A DNA stretch of 64,000 nucleotides from DATFRY01 sp963764695 (GTDB taxonomy: Bacteria > Myxococcota_A > Polyangia > Haliangiales > Haliangiaceae): positions 372,001 through 436,000 of the forward strand of contig CAVXTW010000015.1 in NCBI GenBank assembly GCA_963764695.1, read 5' to 3'. Each line of letters starts with the position of its first letter. Positions within the stretch are counted from its first letter, which is position 1. The notes under the pieces were generated by a model. That model worked only from the letters and a program-made list of their open reading frames with translations. It ran no database searches and had not been told where the DNA came from. The translations under genes were made by a program, and so were the position numbers. This document shows positions 1 to 13,777 of this stretch, piece by piece.

Positions 1-189
1 GATGATCTCCATGTCCGGATCGACGTCGCGCATGAGCGACTCGTCGAACACCGGCACCGACGGATTGGCGCAGGTCAGCACCGACGGCTGCACACCCGCG
101 TCCGGGAGATACTTGGCCAGCTTGAGAGTGCGCCCCACCCCGGCGCCCCCGACCGGAGGAAAGACATAGGAGACCAGCAGCGCGCGCAT
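1..189 (-). CDS. Glycosyltransferase family 4-type, N-terminal fragment (partial)
   Basis: Only the first 63 codons are in the window; the gene runs off the left edge. The ATG is at 189 on the minus strand. The start MRALLVSYVFPP followed by GGAGVGRTLKLAKYL is the typical beginning of GT-B fold group 1/4 glycosyltransferases: a first Rossmann strand, a Gly-rich turn and the acceptor-site helix. Such enzymes transfer a sugar from a nucleotide-sugar donor during polysaccharide assembly at the cytoplasmic face. It lies 15 bp downstream of the heparinase-like gene in the same direction, and near the sugar-nucleotide genes at 3-5.4 kb, which supports a role in surface polysaccharide synthesis. The donor-binding C-terminal half is not visible, so the family is assigned from the N-terminus alone. 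Confidence 0.75.
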   Translation of the reverse strand, partial: MRALLVSYVFPPVGGAGVGRTLKLAKYLPDAGVQPSVLTCANPSVPVFDESLMRDVDPDMEII

Positions 190-204
190 CGAAGTAGAGC
201 TCTC

Positions 205-2409
205 CTACTTGGAGCAGGCCGCCGCGTCCACGGCGATCGTCCCGCTCGGATCGGCCTTCGTCTGCCCGCCGCGCGCGACCTCGATGCGACACCCGCCCGC
301 CGCCCGCGCCGCCGCTGCCTTGTACGTCTCGCCCGGCGCCAGCCCGACGATCACCGCGCGGCCCAGCTGTCCCGGCACCGCCGCCTGCCCGCCCGCGGCA
401 CCGCCGAACAGCACCGCCACCCGGGTCGCCTCGACCATGCCGACCGCGCCGCTCAGCCCCTCGCCGCGCACCGCCGTCACCTGATCCGGGCCCGCGCCCG
501 CGTTGGCCGCCCGCAGCCAGGTGCGGATGTGGCGCGACTCGGTGCCGCGCGGCGTGTCCACCTCGATGCGCCAGACGTCCCCGTCCGGCTTGTTGCCGAT
601 GTAGATGTGGTCGTCCTCGAGGGTCGGCTCCTTCACCGAGCGCAGCTGCCCGCCGGCGGGATCGAGCGAGTACACGTCCAGACGCGATCCACCCGTCCGC
701 ACGGACGCGCGCGTGCCGGCGATCTCGGGCGCGGCGCGAACATGTGCCGTCCAGGTCGCCCCGTAGCTGTCCTTTGTCAGCTCGATCTGATCATCGATGA
801 CGACGACGTTGGGCCGCACGTAGACGAGCGTCCGCATCACCTTTGTCACCGCGCGGTCGGGGCAGCCGCGCAGCACGCACTTCGGATCCCAGTTGTCGGT
901 CAGGTCGCCGACCGCCACCGCCGCGACGCCGCCGTCGTGCCACCTGACCGTGCGCGACCTGCGCCCGTAGACAGCGTGGCTGGGCACGTAGCGCAGCACC
1001 TCGCCGCGATCGTCGATCAGGATCGAGTTGTGATTGATCGTGGCGTACGACCCCTCGTCGCCGAAGTCTGCGGTGAGCGCGTCCTTGCCCCGCCAGATCT
1101 CGAAGTGGCCCTGGTCGTTGTGCTGGTGATCGACCGCCACGCGCGAGCCGGCCTGCAGGGACACCCAGATGGCGTTCTCCTTCCAGCTCGAGCGCATGAA
1201 GGTCTGCCCCGGCCCGGGCAGGTGATAGCTCAGCACGTCGGCCGCGCGCGGGTCCTTCTCCTCGCCGTTCGGGTCGTCCGACGCGAACGCGAACCACATG
1301 CGCTCCTTGCGGTGCGGGGGCAGGAGGCGCCGCACCAGGAAGCGCGCGTGCGCCGCCGCCTCCACGTTCGACCAGCCGAGCACCAGCAGCGCGTCCATCA
1401 GCCCCGACGGATCCGGCGGCGGCGGCCGCTCCGACTGGGTCGCGTTGCCGTACACCGACTGCCGATCCGGGTGCATGCGGTGCAGGTGCGCGTCCACGAT
1501 CTCGGCCAGCCACGGGAACCGCACCGAGTAGTCGGCGCCGGTTGACGTGCGCAGCGCGTCCACCAGCAGCGACACCTCCATCGTGACCAGCTGGCCGTAC
1601 TGCCAGCCCTCGGCCCACTCGCCGCCGCGCAGCCGGGCGCGGAAGCCGGGGATGAGCTTGCCCTCCAGCATGCCGTACATCTTCTCGAGCCACGCCTTCG
1701 CCTCGTCCGCCTCGCCGTCGGTGGCGATGCCGGCCATGGCCAGGGTCGTGAAGTAGCCCCAGAAGTAGTTCGAGTACGGGCTCTCGCGCAGGTAGCCCTG
1801 CTCCATGTACCAGTCGAGCCACGCGTCGAGCCGCTTGATGATGAGCGGGCGCAGCTCTTCCATGCCCGGCTCGTCGTGCAGCCAGTCGTAGGCCAGCGCC
1901 GCGTACACGCCGAAGGCGCGGATCGGGTAGCCGGAGTTGCCGTGGATGACGTTGTCTCCGCCCTTGCCGTCGCCCACCCGCTGCTGGTCCTCGACCAGCG
2001 CGCGCACGTACTTGATCGCCCGGTCGCGGTAGCGCTTGTCTCCGGTGGCGTACCAGCACGTGGTCAGCGCGCCGATCGCGTCGCCCCACTGCAGCCCGAG
2101 GTAGCCGGCGCTGTTGTCATCCTCGTCGCGATAGAGCTGGCAGCGCTCCTCCATCTGGCGCCACATGGGCGAGCGCGCCTTCACCGCGGCCCGCATGCGC
2201 GCGACCGTCTCGGCGGTGAACAGGATGCGCGGGTGCTTGGTCGCCGACGGCGCCCGCTTCGCCACCGCGGCCGGCAGATCGACAGCCGGCGGGGGCACCG
2301 GATCGTAGACCGGCTCCTCGTCGTCGCCCGACCCCCGCCGGGAGACGCCGCACGCCGACGCCAGGGCCGCCAGCAAGGCGAGCCCCGGCGCCCATCTCGC
2401 CGATCTCAA
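205..2409 (-). CDS. Heparinase II/III-like polysaccharide lyase family lipoprotein
   Basis: The protein has 734 residues. It starts at TTG 2409, overlapping the stop of the upstream GNAT gene in TTGA, which argues for translational coupling. Residues 1-20 form a signal peptide ending in a lipobox (LASAC), so it should be a lipoprotein. The middle (about 60-370) is rich in Trp/Tyr/Arg helices like the alpha-toroid of alginate lyase/heparinase enzymes. Around residues 430-445 is an HQHNDQGHFE-type motif, typical of the beta-sandwich of heparinase II/III proteins. Family members cleave uronic-acid polysaccharides by beta-elimination. In this cluster it may trim or process the exported polymer. 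The substrate cannot be inferred. Confidence 0.8.
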   Translation of the reverse strand: MRSARWAPGLALLAALASACGVSRRGSGDDEEPVYDPVPPPAVDLPAAVAKRAPSATKHPRILFTAETVARMRAAVKARSPMWRQMEERCQLYRDEDDNSAGYLGLQWGDAIGALTTCWYATGDKRYRDRAIKYVRALVEDQQRVGDGKGGDNVIHGNSGYPIRAFGVYAALAYDWLHDEPGMEELRPLIIKRLDAWLDWYMEQGYLRESPYSNYFWGYFTTLAMAGIATDGEADEAKAWLEKMYGMLEGKLIPGFRARLRGGEWAEGWQYGQLVTMEVSLLVDALRTSTGADYSVRFPWLAEIVDAHLHRMHPDRQSVYGNATQSERPPPPDPSGLMDALLVLGWSNVEAAAHARFLVRRLLPPHRKERMWFAFASDDPNGEEKDPRAADVLSYHLPGPGQTFMRSSWKENAIWVSLQAGSRVAVDHQHNDQGHFEIWRGKDALTADFGDEGSYATINHNSILIDDRGEVLRYVPSHAVYGRRSRTVRWHDGGVAAVAVGDLTDNWDPKCVLRGCPDRAVTKVMRTLVYVRPNVVVIDDQIELTKDSYGATWTAHVRAAPEIAGTRASVRTGGSRLDVYSLDPAGGQLRSVKEPTLEDDHIYIGNKPDGDVWRIEVDTPRGTESRHIRTWLRAANAGAGPDQVTAVRGEGLSGAVGMVEATRVAVLFGGAAGGQAAVPGQLGRAVIVGLAPGETYKAAAARAAGGCRIEVARGGQTKADPSGTIAVDAAACSK

Positions 2410-3002
2410 CCCGCGGGCTCCAGGAAGGACGGCACCGCCGCGTCGTCATCCACCAGCTGCTCGGCCGCCAGGGTGCGATCCGCCTGCAGCCACACCCGGT
2501 AGATCGGGATGATCTCGATCCCGGCCGAGCCGAGCGACCGCGTGGCGCCCTCGAGCTGGTGCTTGACGAAGAAGCTCGCCTCCCAGTTCATCCCCCAGTC
2601 CTTGAGGATGTTGAGCTCCTCCAGGAAGCCCACCCGCCGCAGGCCATGCCCGCGCAGGTCCGGGTCGGTCCAGGCGTCGTAGCCGTAGCCGCAGTCGGCC
2701 CGCAGCCGGACCTCGCACCCCGGCAGGCTCGGGTAGGCAGCGCTGTCGCGGTGGTGAAGCCAGGTGTAGCCCACGATGGCGCCATCACCCTCGGCGATCA
2801 TCCAGTGATCGCCTCGCTCGAGCCGCTGGCGCATCTGCGCGATGTCCTCGTCGCCGTGATGCTTGCGGTTGACGCGGTCGATGTCTGCCTCGGTCCCCTT
2901 GACGAACTTCACCCGTGCGGACAGCCCCGTGGCGTTGGGATCGCGGCGGACGACGTCAGTGGAGCATTTACAGACGAATACTTCCCGGGCGAAGACCAGC
3001 AC
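2406..3002 (-). CDS. GNAT-family N-acetyltransferase-like protein
   Basis: The frame has 198 codons. The annotated GTG at 3002 is the farthest upstream; a GTG at 2912, just before KFVKGTEADID, is a plausible shorter start. The fold pattern is GNAT: an N-terminal strand-helix (ADIDRVNRKHHGDED), WMIAEGDGAIVGYTWLHH as strands 2-4, then DAWTDPDLRGHGLRR. The last is the acetyl-CoA pyrophosphate-binding region with a degenerate Q/RxxGxG/A. It then continues with EASFFVKHQLEGATRSLGSAGIEI, typical of the last helix-strand unit. It is divergent from the nucleotide-sugar dehydrogenase gene and coupled to the heparinase-like gene, so sugar N-acylation is a reasonable guess. The acceptor is unknown. Confidence 0.7.
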   Translation of the reverse strand: MLVFAREVFVCKCSTDVVRRDPNATGLSARVKFVKGTEADIDRVNRKHHGDEDIAQMRQRLERGDHWMIAEGDGAIVGYTWLHHRDSAAYPSLPGCEVRLRADCGYGYDAWTDPDLRGHGLRRVGFLEELNILKDWGMNWEASFFVKHQLEGATRSLGSAGIEIIPIYRVWLQADRTLAAEQLVDDDAAVPSFLEPAG

Positions 3003-3057
3003 TCGGATATCGTACCAGATTGAAGGCTAGAGCCGAGCTGTGGTCTGCTCGACGGCA

Positions 3058-4356
<1,299 letters not shown>

Positions 4357-4358
4357 AC

Positions 4359-5396
4359 TTGCCTGGAAACGCATACGCCGAGGTCTGCCGCGAGCTACAG
4401 GGCTCGCCGCAGCGCTGGCTGGTCACCGGCGCTGCCGGCTTCATCGGCTCGGCCCTGGTCGAGCAGCTCCTGCGCCTCGGTCAGGAGGTGGTCGGCATCG
4501 ACAACCTCAGCACCGGGCGGCGGGCGAACCTGGACGACGTGCGCCGGGGGGTGGGCAGCGAGGCCGCCGCGCGCTTCGACTTCATCGAGGCCGACATCCG
4601 CGACCTCGAGTCGTGCCGCCGCGCCGCCCGCGGCGTGCACCTGTGCCTGCACCAGGCCGCGCTCGGCTCGGTGCCGCGCTCGGTCGAGGACCCGCTCGCC
4701 TCGCACCAGGCCAACGTCGACGGCTTCATCCACGTGCTGCTGGCCGCGCGCGACGCCGGCGTGCGGCGCGTGGTGTACGCCAGCTCGAGCTCGGTGTACG
4801 GCGATCACCCGGCCCTGCCCAAGGTCGAGGATGCGATCGGCGCGCCGCTGTCGCCCTACGCCGCGACAAAGCGGGTCGACGAGATCTACGCCGGCGTGTG
4901 GCAGCGGGCCTACGGGCTGGAGCTGATCGGGCTGCGCTACTTCAACGTCTTCGGCCGCCGCCAGGATCCGGACGGCCCGTACGCCGCGGTCATCCCGCGC
5001 TGGATCAAGAGGCTGGCCGCCGGCGAGCCGTGCGTCATCTACGGCGACGGGATGCAGAGCCGGGACTTCTGCTACGTGGACAACGCGGTGCAGGCGAATC
5101 TACTGGCCGCGCTCGCCCCCGACCGGGCTGCCACCGGGCACATCTATAATGTTGGAGTCGGGGGCCGGACCACCCTGCTCGAGCTGCACCGGATGCTGCG
5201 CGATCGCGTGGCCACCCGGCGCCCGCCAGCGCAGGGCAGTGAGCCCCTGCACGCCGAGCCGCGGACCGGAGACGTCGTGCACTCGCAGGCGTCGATCGAG
5301 AAGGCCCGCAAGATCCTGCGCTTCGAGCCGACGGCGACCATCGAGGAAGGCCTGACGGCGACGGTGGACTGGTTTCTGGGCCACCCGAATGAGTAA
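4359..5396 (+). CDS. NAD-dependent epimerase/dehydratase, UDP-HexNAc(A) 4-epimerase type
   Basis: About 345 residues from TTG 4359, chosen because it lies 2 bp after the dehydrogenase stop and gives a full-length protein; no ATG is available before the dinucleotide-binding motif. This is an extended SDR: GAAGFIGS at about 24-31 binds NAD. The substrate-orienting segment (HQAALGSVPRSVEDP) and SSSSVYGDHP carry the catalytic Ser region. The YxxxK motif is YAATK near 167. YFNVFGRRQDPDGPYAAVIPRW is characteristic of WbpP/TviC-like 4-epimerases acting on UDP-GlcNAc or UDP-GlcNAcA. With the preceding dehydrogenase it would make a UDP-HexNAcA donor for a surface polysaccharide. Confidence 0.87.
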   Translation: MPGNAYAEVCRELQGSPQRWLVTGAAGFIGSALVEQLLRLGQEVVGIDNLSTGRRANLDDVRRGVGSEAAARFDFIEADIRDLESCRRAARGVHLCLHQAALGSVPRSVEDPLASHQANVDGFIHVLLAARDAGVRRVVYASSSSVYGDHPALPKVEDAIGAPLSPYAATKRVDEIYAGVWQRAYGLELIGLRYFNVFGRRQDPDGPYAAVIPRWIKRLAAGEPCVIYGDGMQSRDFCYVDNAVQANLLAALAPDRAATGHIYNVGVGGRTTLLELHRMLRDRVATRRPPAQGSEPLHAEPRTGDVVHSQASIEKARKILRFEPTATIEEGLTATVDWFLGHPNE

Positions 5397-5416
5397 GTCC
5401 AGTACCATTCGTTTGG

Positions 5417-6793
5417 ATGTTTATACCGGACGTGATCGAGGGTCACTCGGTTAGTCTCCTGCGCGTGTCGTCGCTCCGGTCGTTTCTGATCCGCTCGCTG
5501 TTTCCCCTCGCCGTCGCCGCGCTGGCGCTGCCGGCATGCGTGGCCGACACATCCGGGCCGGGCGCGGAAGACGACGGCGCCGACGGCGACGACGGCAGCG
5601 GCGCCGACAAGGGGGACGACACCGACAGCCCAGGCGGCGATGACGACGGCGATACCCCGGGAGACGACGACGACGGAGACGGAGACGGCGATGCCACTGA
5701 TGGCGACGGCGACGACGCCAGCGGCGTGGACGCCACGACCCCGCTGGTGGACGCGGCGCCTCCCGACGCCGGCCCGCCCCCGCCCGAGGGTCCGTACCAG
5801 CTCCTGAGCGAGTCGGGCCTCTACAGCGACATCGTCAACAAGGTCCTGCGGCCCGACGTCACCGAGTTCGAGCCGGAGTTCAAGCTGTGGAGCGACGGCG
5901 CCGCCAAGCGGCGCTGGATCTACATGCCGGCCGGCACCCAGATCAATACCGCCCGGATGGACCGGTGGGTGGTGCTCCCCGGCACGACCGTGTGGAAGGA
6001 GTTCTCGGACCCGATCACCGGCAAGCGGCTCGAGACCCGCATCATCCAGCGGCTGGCCGACGGCCAGTTCTACTTCGCCTCGTTCATCTGGAACGAGGAC
6101 GACACCGAGGCGGTGTTCGACGACACCACGTCCCTCGAACCGGCGGTCAACATCCCGGCCGGCTGCTCGACGTGCGCGGACCCGCCGTGCGAGGTCTATC
6201 CGGCCGACTGCCACGTGGTGCCCAAATCGACCGAGTGCGTCCAGTGCCACGGCGGTGAGAGCAGCCGGCTGCTCGGCTTCAGCGCGGTGCAGCTGTCGCA
6301 CGACGGGCCCGGCCTCACGCTGAGCGACCTGGCCGACCTGGACCTCCTGAGCGACCCGCCCGCCGGCGGGCAGACCTTCGCGGTGCCCGGCACGCCGGTC
6401 GAGCGCAACGCCATCGGCTACCTGCACGCCAACTGCGGCCACTGCCACTCGCCGGCGTCGGGCCAGAACGGATGCGAGTCGCTGACCGGATTCCAGGCGC
6501 GCGTGTTCCCGGACGACGTCGGCAGCGTCGAGGCCACGTCGGTCTACCAGACCGGCGTGGGTCAGCCGCTCGTCTTCTGGCTGGGCGAGGTGCGCGGCAA
6601 CTTCACCGACATCACCGACCGCATCGTCCCGGGCGACCCGCAGGGCAGCGCGGTCTGGTACCGGATGAGCGTGCGCGAGTTCGGCCAGCTCGAGCCGCTC
6701 GACGACCACCAGCAGATGCCGTTCTCCTTCACCAACGAGGTGGACGAGGACGGGCTCGCGGCGGTCGAGTTGTGGATCGACGCGCTGCCCTGA
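5417..6793 (+). CDS. Diheme c-type cytochrome-like lipoprotein (SO2930-like)
   Basis: The protein has 458 residues from ATG 5417. A GTG at 5465 would give a more standard signal peptide (SSLRSFLIRSLFPLAVAALALPAC). The lipobox Cys is followed by about 70 residues of Asp/Gly repeats, a flexible tether common in this window. The body has LWSDGAAKRRWIYMPAG, a conserved block of the SO2930/HNE_0200-like family. It has two CxxCH heme-binding motifs, CVQCH at about 274 and CGHCH at about 340. Extra cysteines (CSTCADPPC) may form disulfides. A periplasmic or surface electron-transfer role is likely. The natural partner (a parallel beta-helix SO2930 neighbour) is absent. No operon partner is obvious apart from the HiPIP-like gene 17 bp downstream. 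Confidence 0.75.
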   Translation: MFIPDVIEGHSVSLLRVSSLRSFLIRSLFPLAVAALALPACVADTSGPGAEDDGADGDDGSGADKGDDTDSPGGDDDGDTPGDDDDGDGDGDATDGDGDDASGVDATTPLVDAAPPDAGPPPPEGPYQLLSESGLYSDIVNKVLRPDVTEFEPEFKLWSDGAAKRRWIYMPAGTQINTARMDRWVVLPGTTVWKEFSDPITGKRLETRIIQRLADGQFYFASFIWNEDDTEAVFDDTTSLEPAVNIPAGCSTCADPPCEVYPADCHVVPKSTECVQCHGGESSRLLGFSAVQLSHDGPGLTLSDLADLDLLSDPPAGGQTFAVPGTPVERNAIGYLHANCGHCHSPASGQNGCESLTGFQARVFPDDVGSVEATSVYQTGVGQPLVFWLGEVRGNFTDITDRIVPGDPQGSAVWYRMSVREFGQLEPLDDHQQMPFSFTNEVDEDGLAAVELWIDALP

Positions 6794-6810
6794 GTTACGG
6801 TCCCGGCAAC

Positions 6811-7062
<252 letters not shown>

Positions 7063-7114
7063 AAGCCCGACGCGGCCGGGAAGTCGCCGGTCCGCGCGGG
7101 CGTAAGATCGCCAC

Positions 7115-7675
7115 ATGCGGGACCAGGCACAGGAGACCGAGCGCCAGGAGACCGAGGAGCTGGCGCAGAACAAGGATGCGGCGGCCGGCGCGCTCACCCC
7201 GACGCAGGGACAGGTGGAGGAGGTCCGGGCCGACGACCGGTCTCACTTCTTCGCGGTCGCCAACTCGATGCTCATGGCCATGCACTGGCAGAGCCCCGAG
7301 CTGTTGACCGAGAAGCTGTCCCGCCGCGAGCACAACGCCATGACGCTCATCTACGAGGCGCGCACGGCGCAGGAGACCGAGCTCGGCGCCGGCAAGATCT
7401 CGGCGCTCGAGCGCATGCGCTACCTCAACGAGGGTCTGGCCGGGCTGCAGGGCATCCTGGCCATGGCGCGCTCGCCCAACTTCCCCCAGGCGCGGTCTTA
7501 CATCGAGGAGATCCGCAAGGCCATCGCGCGGCTCAAGGAAGAGATCGCCCAGGCCATCGTCGCCGAGGAGCGGCGCAAGCGCCAAGAGCAGGACAAGAAG
7601 GAAGGCGAGAAGAAGAAGGGCGACGACGAGACCAAGGCCAAGAAGCAGGCCGAGGCCGAAGTCCGCAAGGCCTGA
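7115..7675 (+). CDS. Hypothetical protein with charged C-terminal coiled coil
   Basis: The protein has 186 residues from ATG 7115. I do not recognise a family. Residues 1-45 are Gln/Glu-rich and likely disordered. Residues 50-125 look helical with few charges clustered (SHFFAVANSMLMAMHWQ and LERMRYLNEGLAGLQGILAMAR). Residues 130-186 are a long Lys/Glu stretch predicted as a coiled coil or disordered tail. There are no signal peptide, membrane span or cysteines. It is transcribed with the HiPIP-like gene (53 bp gap) and ends 6 bp before the left arm of the inverted-repeat element. Confidence 0.6.
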   Translation: MRDQAQETERQETEELAQNKDAAAGALTPTQGQVEEVRADDRSHFFAVANSMLMAMHWQSPELLTEKLSRREHNAMTLIYEARTAQETELGAGKISALERMRYLNEGLAGLQGILAMARSPNFPQARSYIEEIRKAIARLKEEIAQAIVAEERRKRQEQDKKEGEKKKGDDETKAKKQAEAEVRKA

Positions 7676-7680
7676 CGCCG

Positions 7681-7855
7681 CGCTGTTGAACCGCGAAAGC
7701 GGGAAGGCCCCACAGCACCCGTCCTCGTACTCGTACTCGTACTCGTACGCGTGCGCGTGCACGTCACACGAGCACGCGTACGCGCACGAGGACGAGGACG
7801 AGGACGAGCCGTGGCGTCTTGGAGGTTCTCTTCGCGCCTGCGCGGTTCAACAGCG
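7681..7855. repeat. MITE-like intergenic inverted-repeat element with low-complexity core
   Basis: A perfect 15-bp inverted repeat (CGCTGTTGAACCGCG at 7681-7695, its reverse complement at 7841-7855) bounds a 175-bp element. Inside, 7721-7764 is a run of CTCGTA-type hexamers turning into CGTGCG repeats. 7767-7808 is an imperfect complement (CACGAG, GACGAG hexamers), so the whole can fold on itself. Near the right arm is GGCGTCTTGGAGG. It has no transposase and no credible gene. The element fills the gap between the coiled-coil protein and the next lipoprotein. Confidence 0.7.
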
Positions 7856-7879
7856 CCGCGAGCGGGCCGACATCGCGGC

Positions 7880-8233
7880 GTGAAGTTGCTCGTCTGTCTC
7901 TTCCTCGCCGGCTGCGCGCATCACCCGCGCGCGGCGATCGACATGCGCGGGGGGTCGTGCGAGGCGGTGCAGTTCCGGGCGGCCACATCTGGTGAGCTGC
8001 CGGCGGTGCCGCTGCATGAGCTGGTGATCGCGGTCAACGGGCGGATCTGTCACCGCGAGGGCGTTCCCGGCGACGCTGTCGTGTACGGCGAAGTGGCGTC
8101 GCTGTGCCCGGGCGCGTCGCTGTTCGAACCGGGGTCGAATCTGGTCGAGATCGCGCTGGTGCCACCCGGCTGCGGTGCGCGCCGGCCCGTCGCCCGTCGG
8201 AGAGCGCGCTGCGAGGCACCCGAGCCGGACTGA
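7880..8233 (+). CDS. Small putative lipoprotein
   Basis: About 117 residues from GTG 7880, which begins right after the repeat element. The start is MKLLVCLFLAGCAHHP, a short signal peptide with lipobox LAGC. The mature part has cysteines in GGSCEAVQF, RICHREG, SLCPG, PGCGARR and ARCEAPEP, so several disulfides are possible. LFEPGSNLVEIALVPPGC looks like a beta-sandwich edge. I do not recognise a family. The upstream extension of the frame through the repeat is not credible coding sequence. It lies 36 bp before fadN. Confidence 0.6.
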   Translation: MKLLVCLFLAGCAHHPRAAIDMRGGSCEAVQFRAATSGELPAVPLHELVIAVNGRICHREGVPGDAVVYGEVASLCPGASLFEPGSNLVEIALVPPGCGARRPVARRRARCEAPEPD

Positions 8234-8269
8234 GCGACACCGGCGGGCGGCTGGGGTATCGTCCCGGCC

Positions 8270-10657
<2,388 letters not shown>

Positions 10658-10679
10658 GCGAGAGCACCAGGAGTCAGTC

Positions 10680-11886
<1,207 letters not shown>

Positions 11887-11908
11887 CCTTCGCGCGGTCT
11901 CGCCCCGG

Positions 11909-12553
11909 TCAGCGGATCGGGGCGAAGCCGAGCTCGACGCCGTGTGCGGCCAGCCGGGCCACCAGCTCGGCGCGCTGCTGCGGCGTCGAGTCGTCGCAGC
12001 GCAGGCGGCTCCAGCTGACGAAGTCCATGGAGCTGACATGCGAGGCGCTGTCGCCATGCACGGCGAGCAGGCGCTCGACGAGAGCCTGCGCCACGCCCCG
12101 CTCGGAGTCGGCGTGGCCCAGGAAGGTATGCATGGCCTCGCCGTTGGCCAGAAGCCGCGCCTCACCGCGGGCCAGGTCGGCCAGGGCAAGCATCTCGTGC
12201 TCGTCGACCAGCTGCTCGAACACCGCCGCCCACGGCGACAGGATCGGCCGATCCTGTCCCTCGCCGTTGACGCGGACCAGGCCGCGCTTCCAGATCTGCG
12301 ACGGGTCGATGTCTGCGACGGTGAACAGGAGCTGACTTCTGGGCGCGGGCGGACGATCGACGCCATTCCGCCACGCCTCCGGCTCCCAGGGGACGACGCC
12401 GTCGGCACGTCTCGCCGCGCTCACGACCGGCCCGGGCCCGACGAACGCGATCGTGTCGCCGTCGGCGATCGCGCCGTGGATGACGTCGACAAGAACGCGA
12501 GTCTTCGCGCCCGCCGGCTCGACGTCGTGCACAAGAGCCCTGAAGCGGAACAT
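11909..12553 (-). CDS. Unknown protein, paralogue of the gene at 12657-13349
   Basis: The protein has 214 residues from ATG 12553. It is unrecognised but clearly homologous to its upstream neighbour along the full length: both begin MFRF-ALVHDVEP, share VDVI-G followed by T-FVGPG, then LL-V and PSQ-W-RG. They also share the blocks PIL-PWA--F, LALADL, LLANGE and ERALA-type segments, and end ELxARLAxHGxELxxA. The first 60 residues look like a small beta-barrel reminiscent of translation-factor domain 2; this is an inference from the strand pattern only. There are no signal peptide or membrane segments. It is the second of a tandem duplicate pair next to two tRNA genes. Confidence 0.65.
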   Translation of the reverse strand: MFRFRALVHDVEPAGAKTRVLVDVIHGAIADGDTIAFVGPGPVVSAARRADGVVPWEPEAWRNGVDRPPAPRSQLLFTVADIDPSQIWKRGLVRVNGEGQDRPILSPWAAVFEQLVDEHEMLALADLARGEARLLANGEAMHTFLGHADSERGVAQALVERLLAVHGDSASHVSSMDFVSWSRLRCDDSTPQQRAELVARLAAHGVELGFAPIR

Positions 12554-12656
12554 GGCCGTGAGATCTACGCCTGCAGCATCGGATCGGTTTCGCCGCGCTC
12601 GCGCCCTGTCGGGCGGGAGCTGAACGGGACCCTGGATCTACGCCCGCGGGCGGCGG

Positions 12657-13349
12657 TCAATTCCAGCGCTGCGCGTAGCTCAGCTCGATGCCGTGCTCGG
12701 CCAGGCGGGCGGCCAGGGCGGCCCGCTCCTGCAGCGTGGAGTCGCGGTGGCCGTAGCGGTCGCGCGTGCAGTACCAGAGGCGCAGATACGACCACTCGTC
12801 GATCTCATCGCCTTCCTCGCCGCCGAACAGCGCCCGCATTCGCTCGGCCAGCACCGAGGCCAGCGCGCGCTCGCCGTACCAGCAGCCCAGGAAGTAGTCG
12901 ATGGTCTCGCCGTTGGCCAGCAGGCGGTCGTCAGGCCCCGGCCCAAAGGCCAGCAGGTCGGCCAGCGCGATACCCTCCTCGAGGGTGGACAGGAGGTCGA
13001 AGGTGGCCGCCCACGGGCACAGGATCGGCGACGGCTCGCCGGCGAGCACCTGGCTCTGCACGCGGCCGCGCCGCCACACCTGCGACGGCGGCACCTGGTT
13101 GACCACCAGCAGAAGACGACTCCCGTTAACCGGAGGCCGCCCGCGCTCGTCGTCCCACTCGTCGAGCTCGCCGACCGCCAGCTGGTCGACGGCACCCACA
13201 ATCTCGCACCCGCCCGGGCCGACAAAGGTGACGGTTTCGCCCGGGCCGAGCGACCCACGGATGACGTCTACCTCGATTCGCGCGCCGCAGCACAGGCCGC
13301 CCTGCGCGACCGGCTCGACGTCGTGCACAAGCGCTTCGAACCGGAACAT
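12657..13349 (-). CDS. Unknown protein, tandem paralogue of the gene at 11909-12553
   Basis: About 230 residues. ATG 13349 was chosen because the alternative start ten residues upstream would fall inside tRNA-Lys, and because MFRFEALVHD matches the paralogue's own start. It has the same block order as the downstream copy, with VDVIRGSLGPGETVTFVGPGG in the N-terminal putative beta-barrel and PILCPWAATFDLLSTLEEGIALADL in the middle. The C-terminal third is Trp/Tyr-rich. The copies diverge strongly, so the duplication is old. It lies 4 bp from the mature 3' end of tRNA-Lys on the same strand, so it may be co-transcribed from the tRNA promoter. Function is unknown. Confidence 0.65.
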   Translation of the reverse strand: MFRFEALVHDVEPVAQGGLCCGARIEVDVIRGSLGPGETVTFVGPGGCEIVGAVDQLAVGELDEWDDERGRPPVNGSRLLLVVNQVPPSQVWRRGRVQSQVLAGEPSPILCPWAATFDLLSTLEEGIALADLLAFGPGPDDRLLANGETIDYFLGCWYGERALASVLAERMRALFGGEEGDEIDEWSYLRLWYCTRDRYGHRDSTLQERAALAARLAEHGIELSYAQRWN

Positions 13350-13352
13350 CGG

Positions 13353-13425
13353 TGAGGGCAGAAGGACTCGAACCTTCAACCAACGGATTAAGAGTCCGTT
13401 GCTCTACCAATTGAGCTATGCCCCC
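13353..13425 (-). tRNA. tRNA-Lys (CTT)
   Basis: A 73-nt cloverleaf on the minus strand. The 7-bp acceptor (GGGGGCA with TGCCCTC) has one G-U pair. The D arm is GCTC-AATTGGTA-GAGC, the anticodon stem ACGGA/TCCGT with loop CTCTTAA, and the T arm GAAGG-TTCGAGT-CCTTC. Loop position gives anticodon CTT, reading AAG. The CCA end is not encoded. Confidence 0.95.
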
Positions 13426-13478
13426 AAGAGCCTCGGATGGCTCGGGTACGTCTTCGGTTGTCAGTGTTTCGCGGTGCA

Positions 13479-13553
<75 letters not shown>

Positions 13554-13777
13554 CAGTGGCCGCGAGGCCGGGCGGGTTAGATAGCCGTGGGGGCGCTCCG
13601 GTGTCAAGTGAAGTCGGCGACGTGCGTGCACGCTTGCCACTCGGGGACGTTTGTGTAAGCCGAATTAACGTGTGGTTGCCTGTTCTCCAATTCTCGGGCC
13701 GCAGCTGAAGCTTGTATCATCGTGCGCCCCCACGAGCTCAAGGGGTTGCGCCTACCTGCCAACGGGTGGAGGACAAC

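Noticed and set aside
7686..7883. Small frame across the hexamer repeat
   Set aside because: Translation is Ser-Tyr, Ala-Cys and Asp-Glu repeats dictated by the inverted-repeat element; no start signal.
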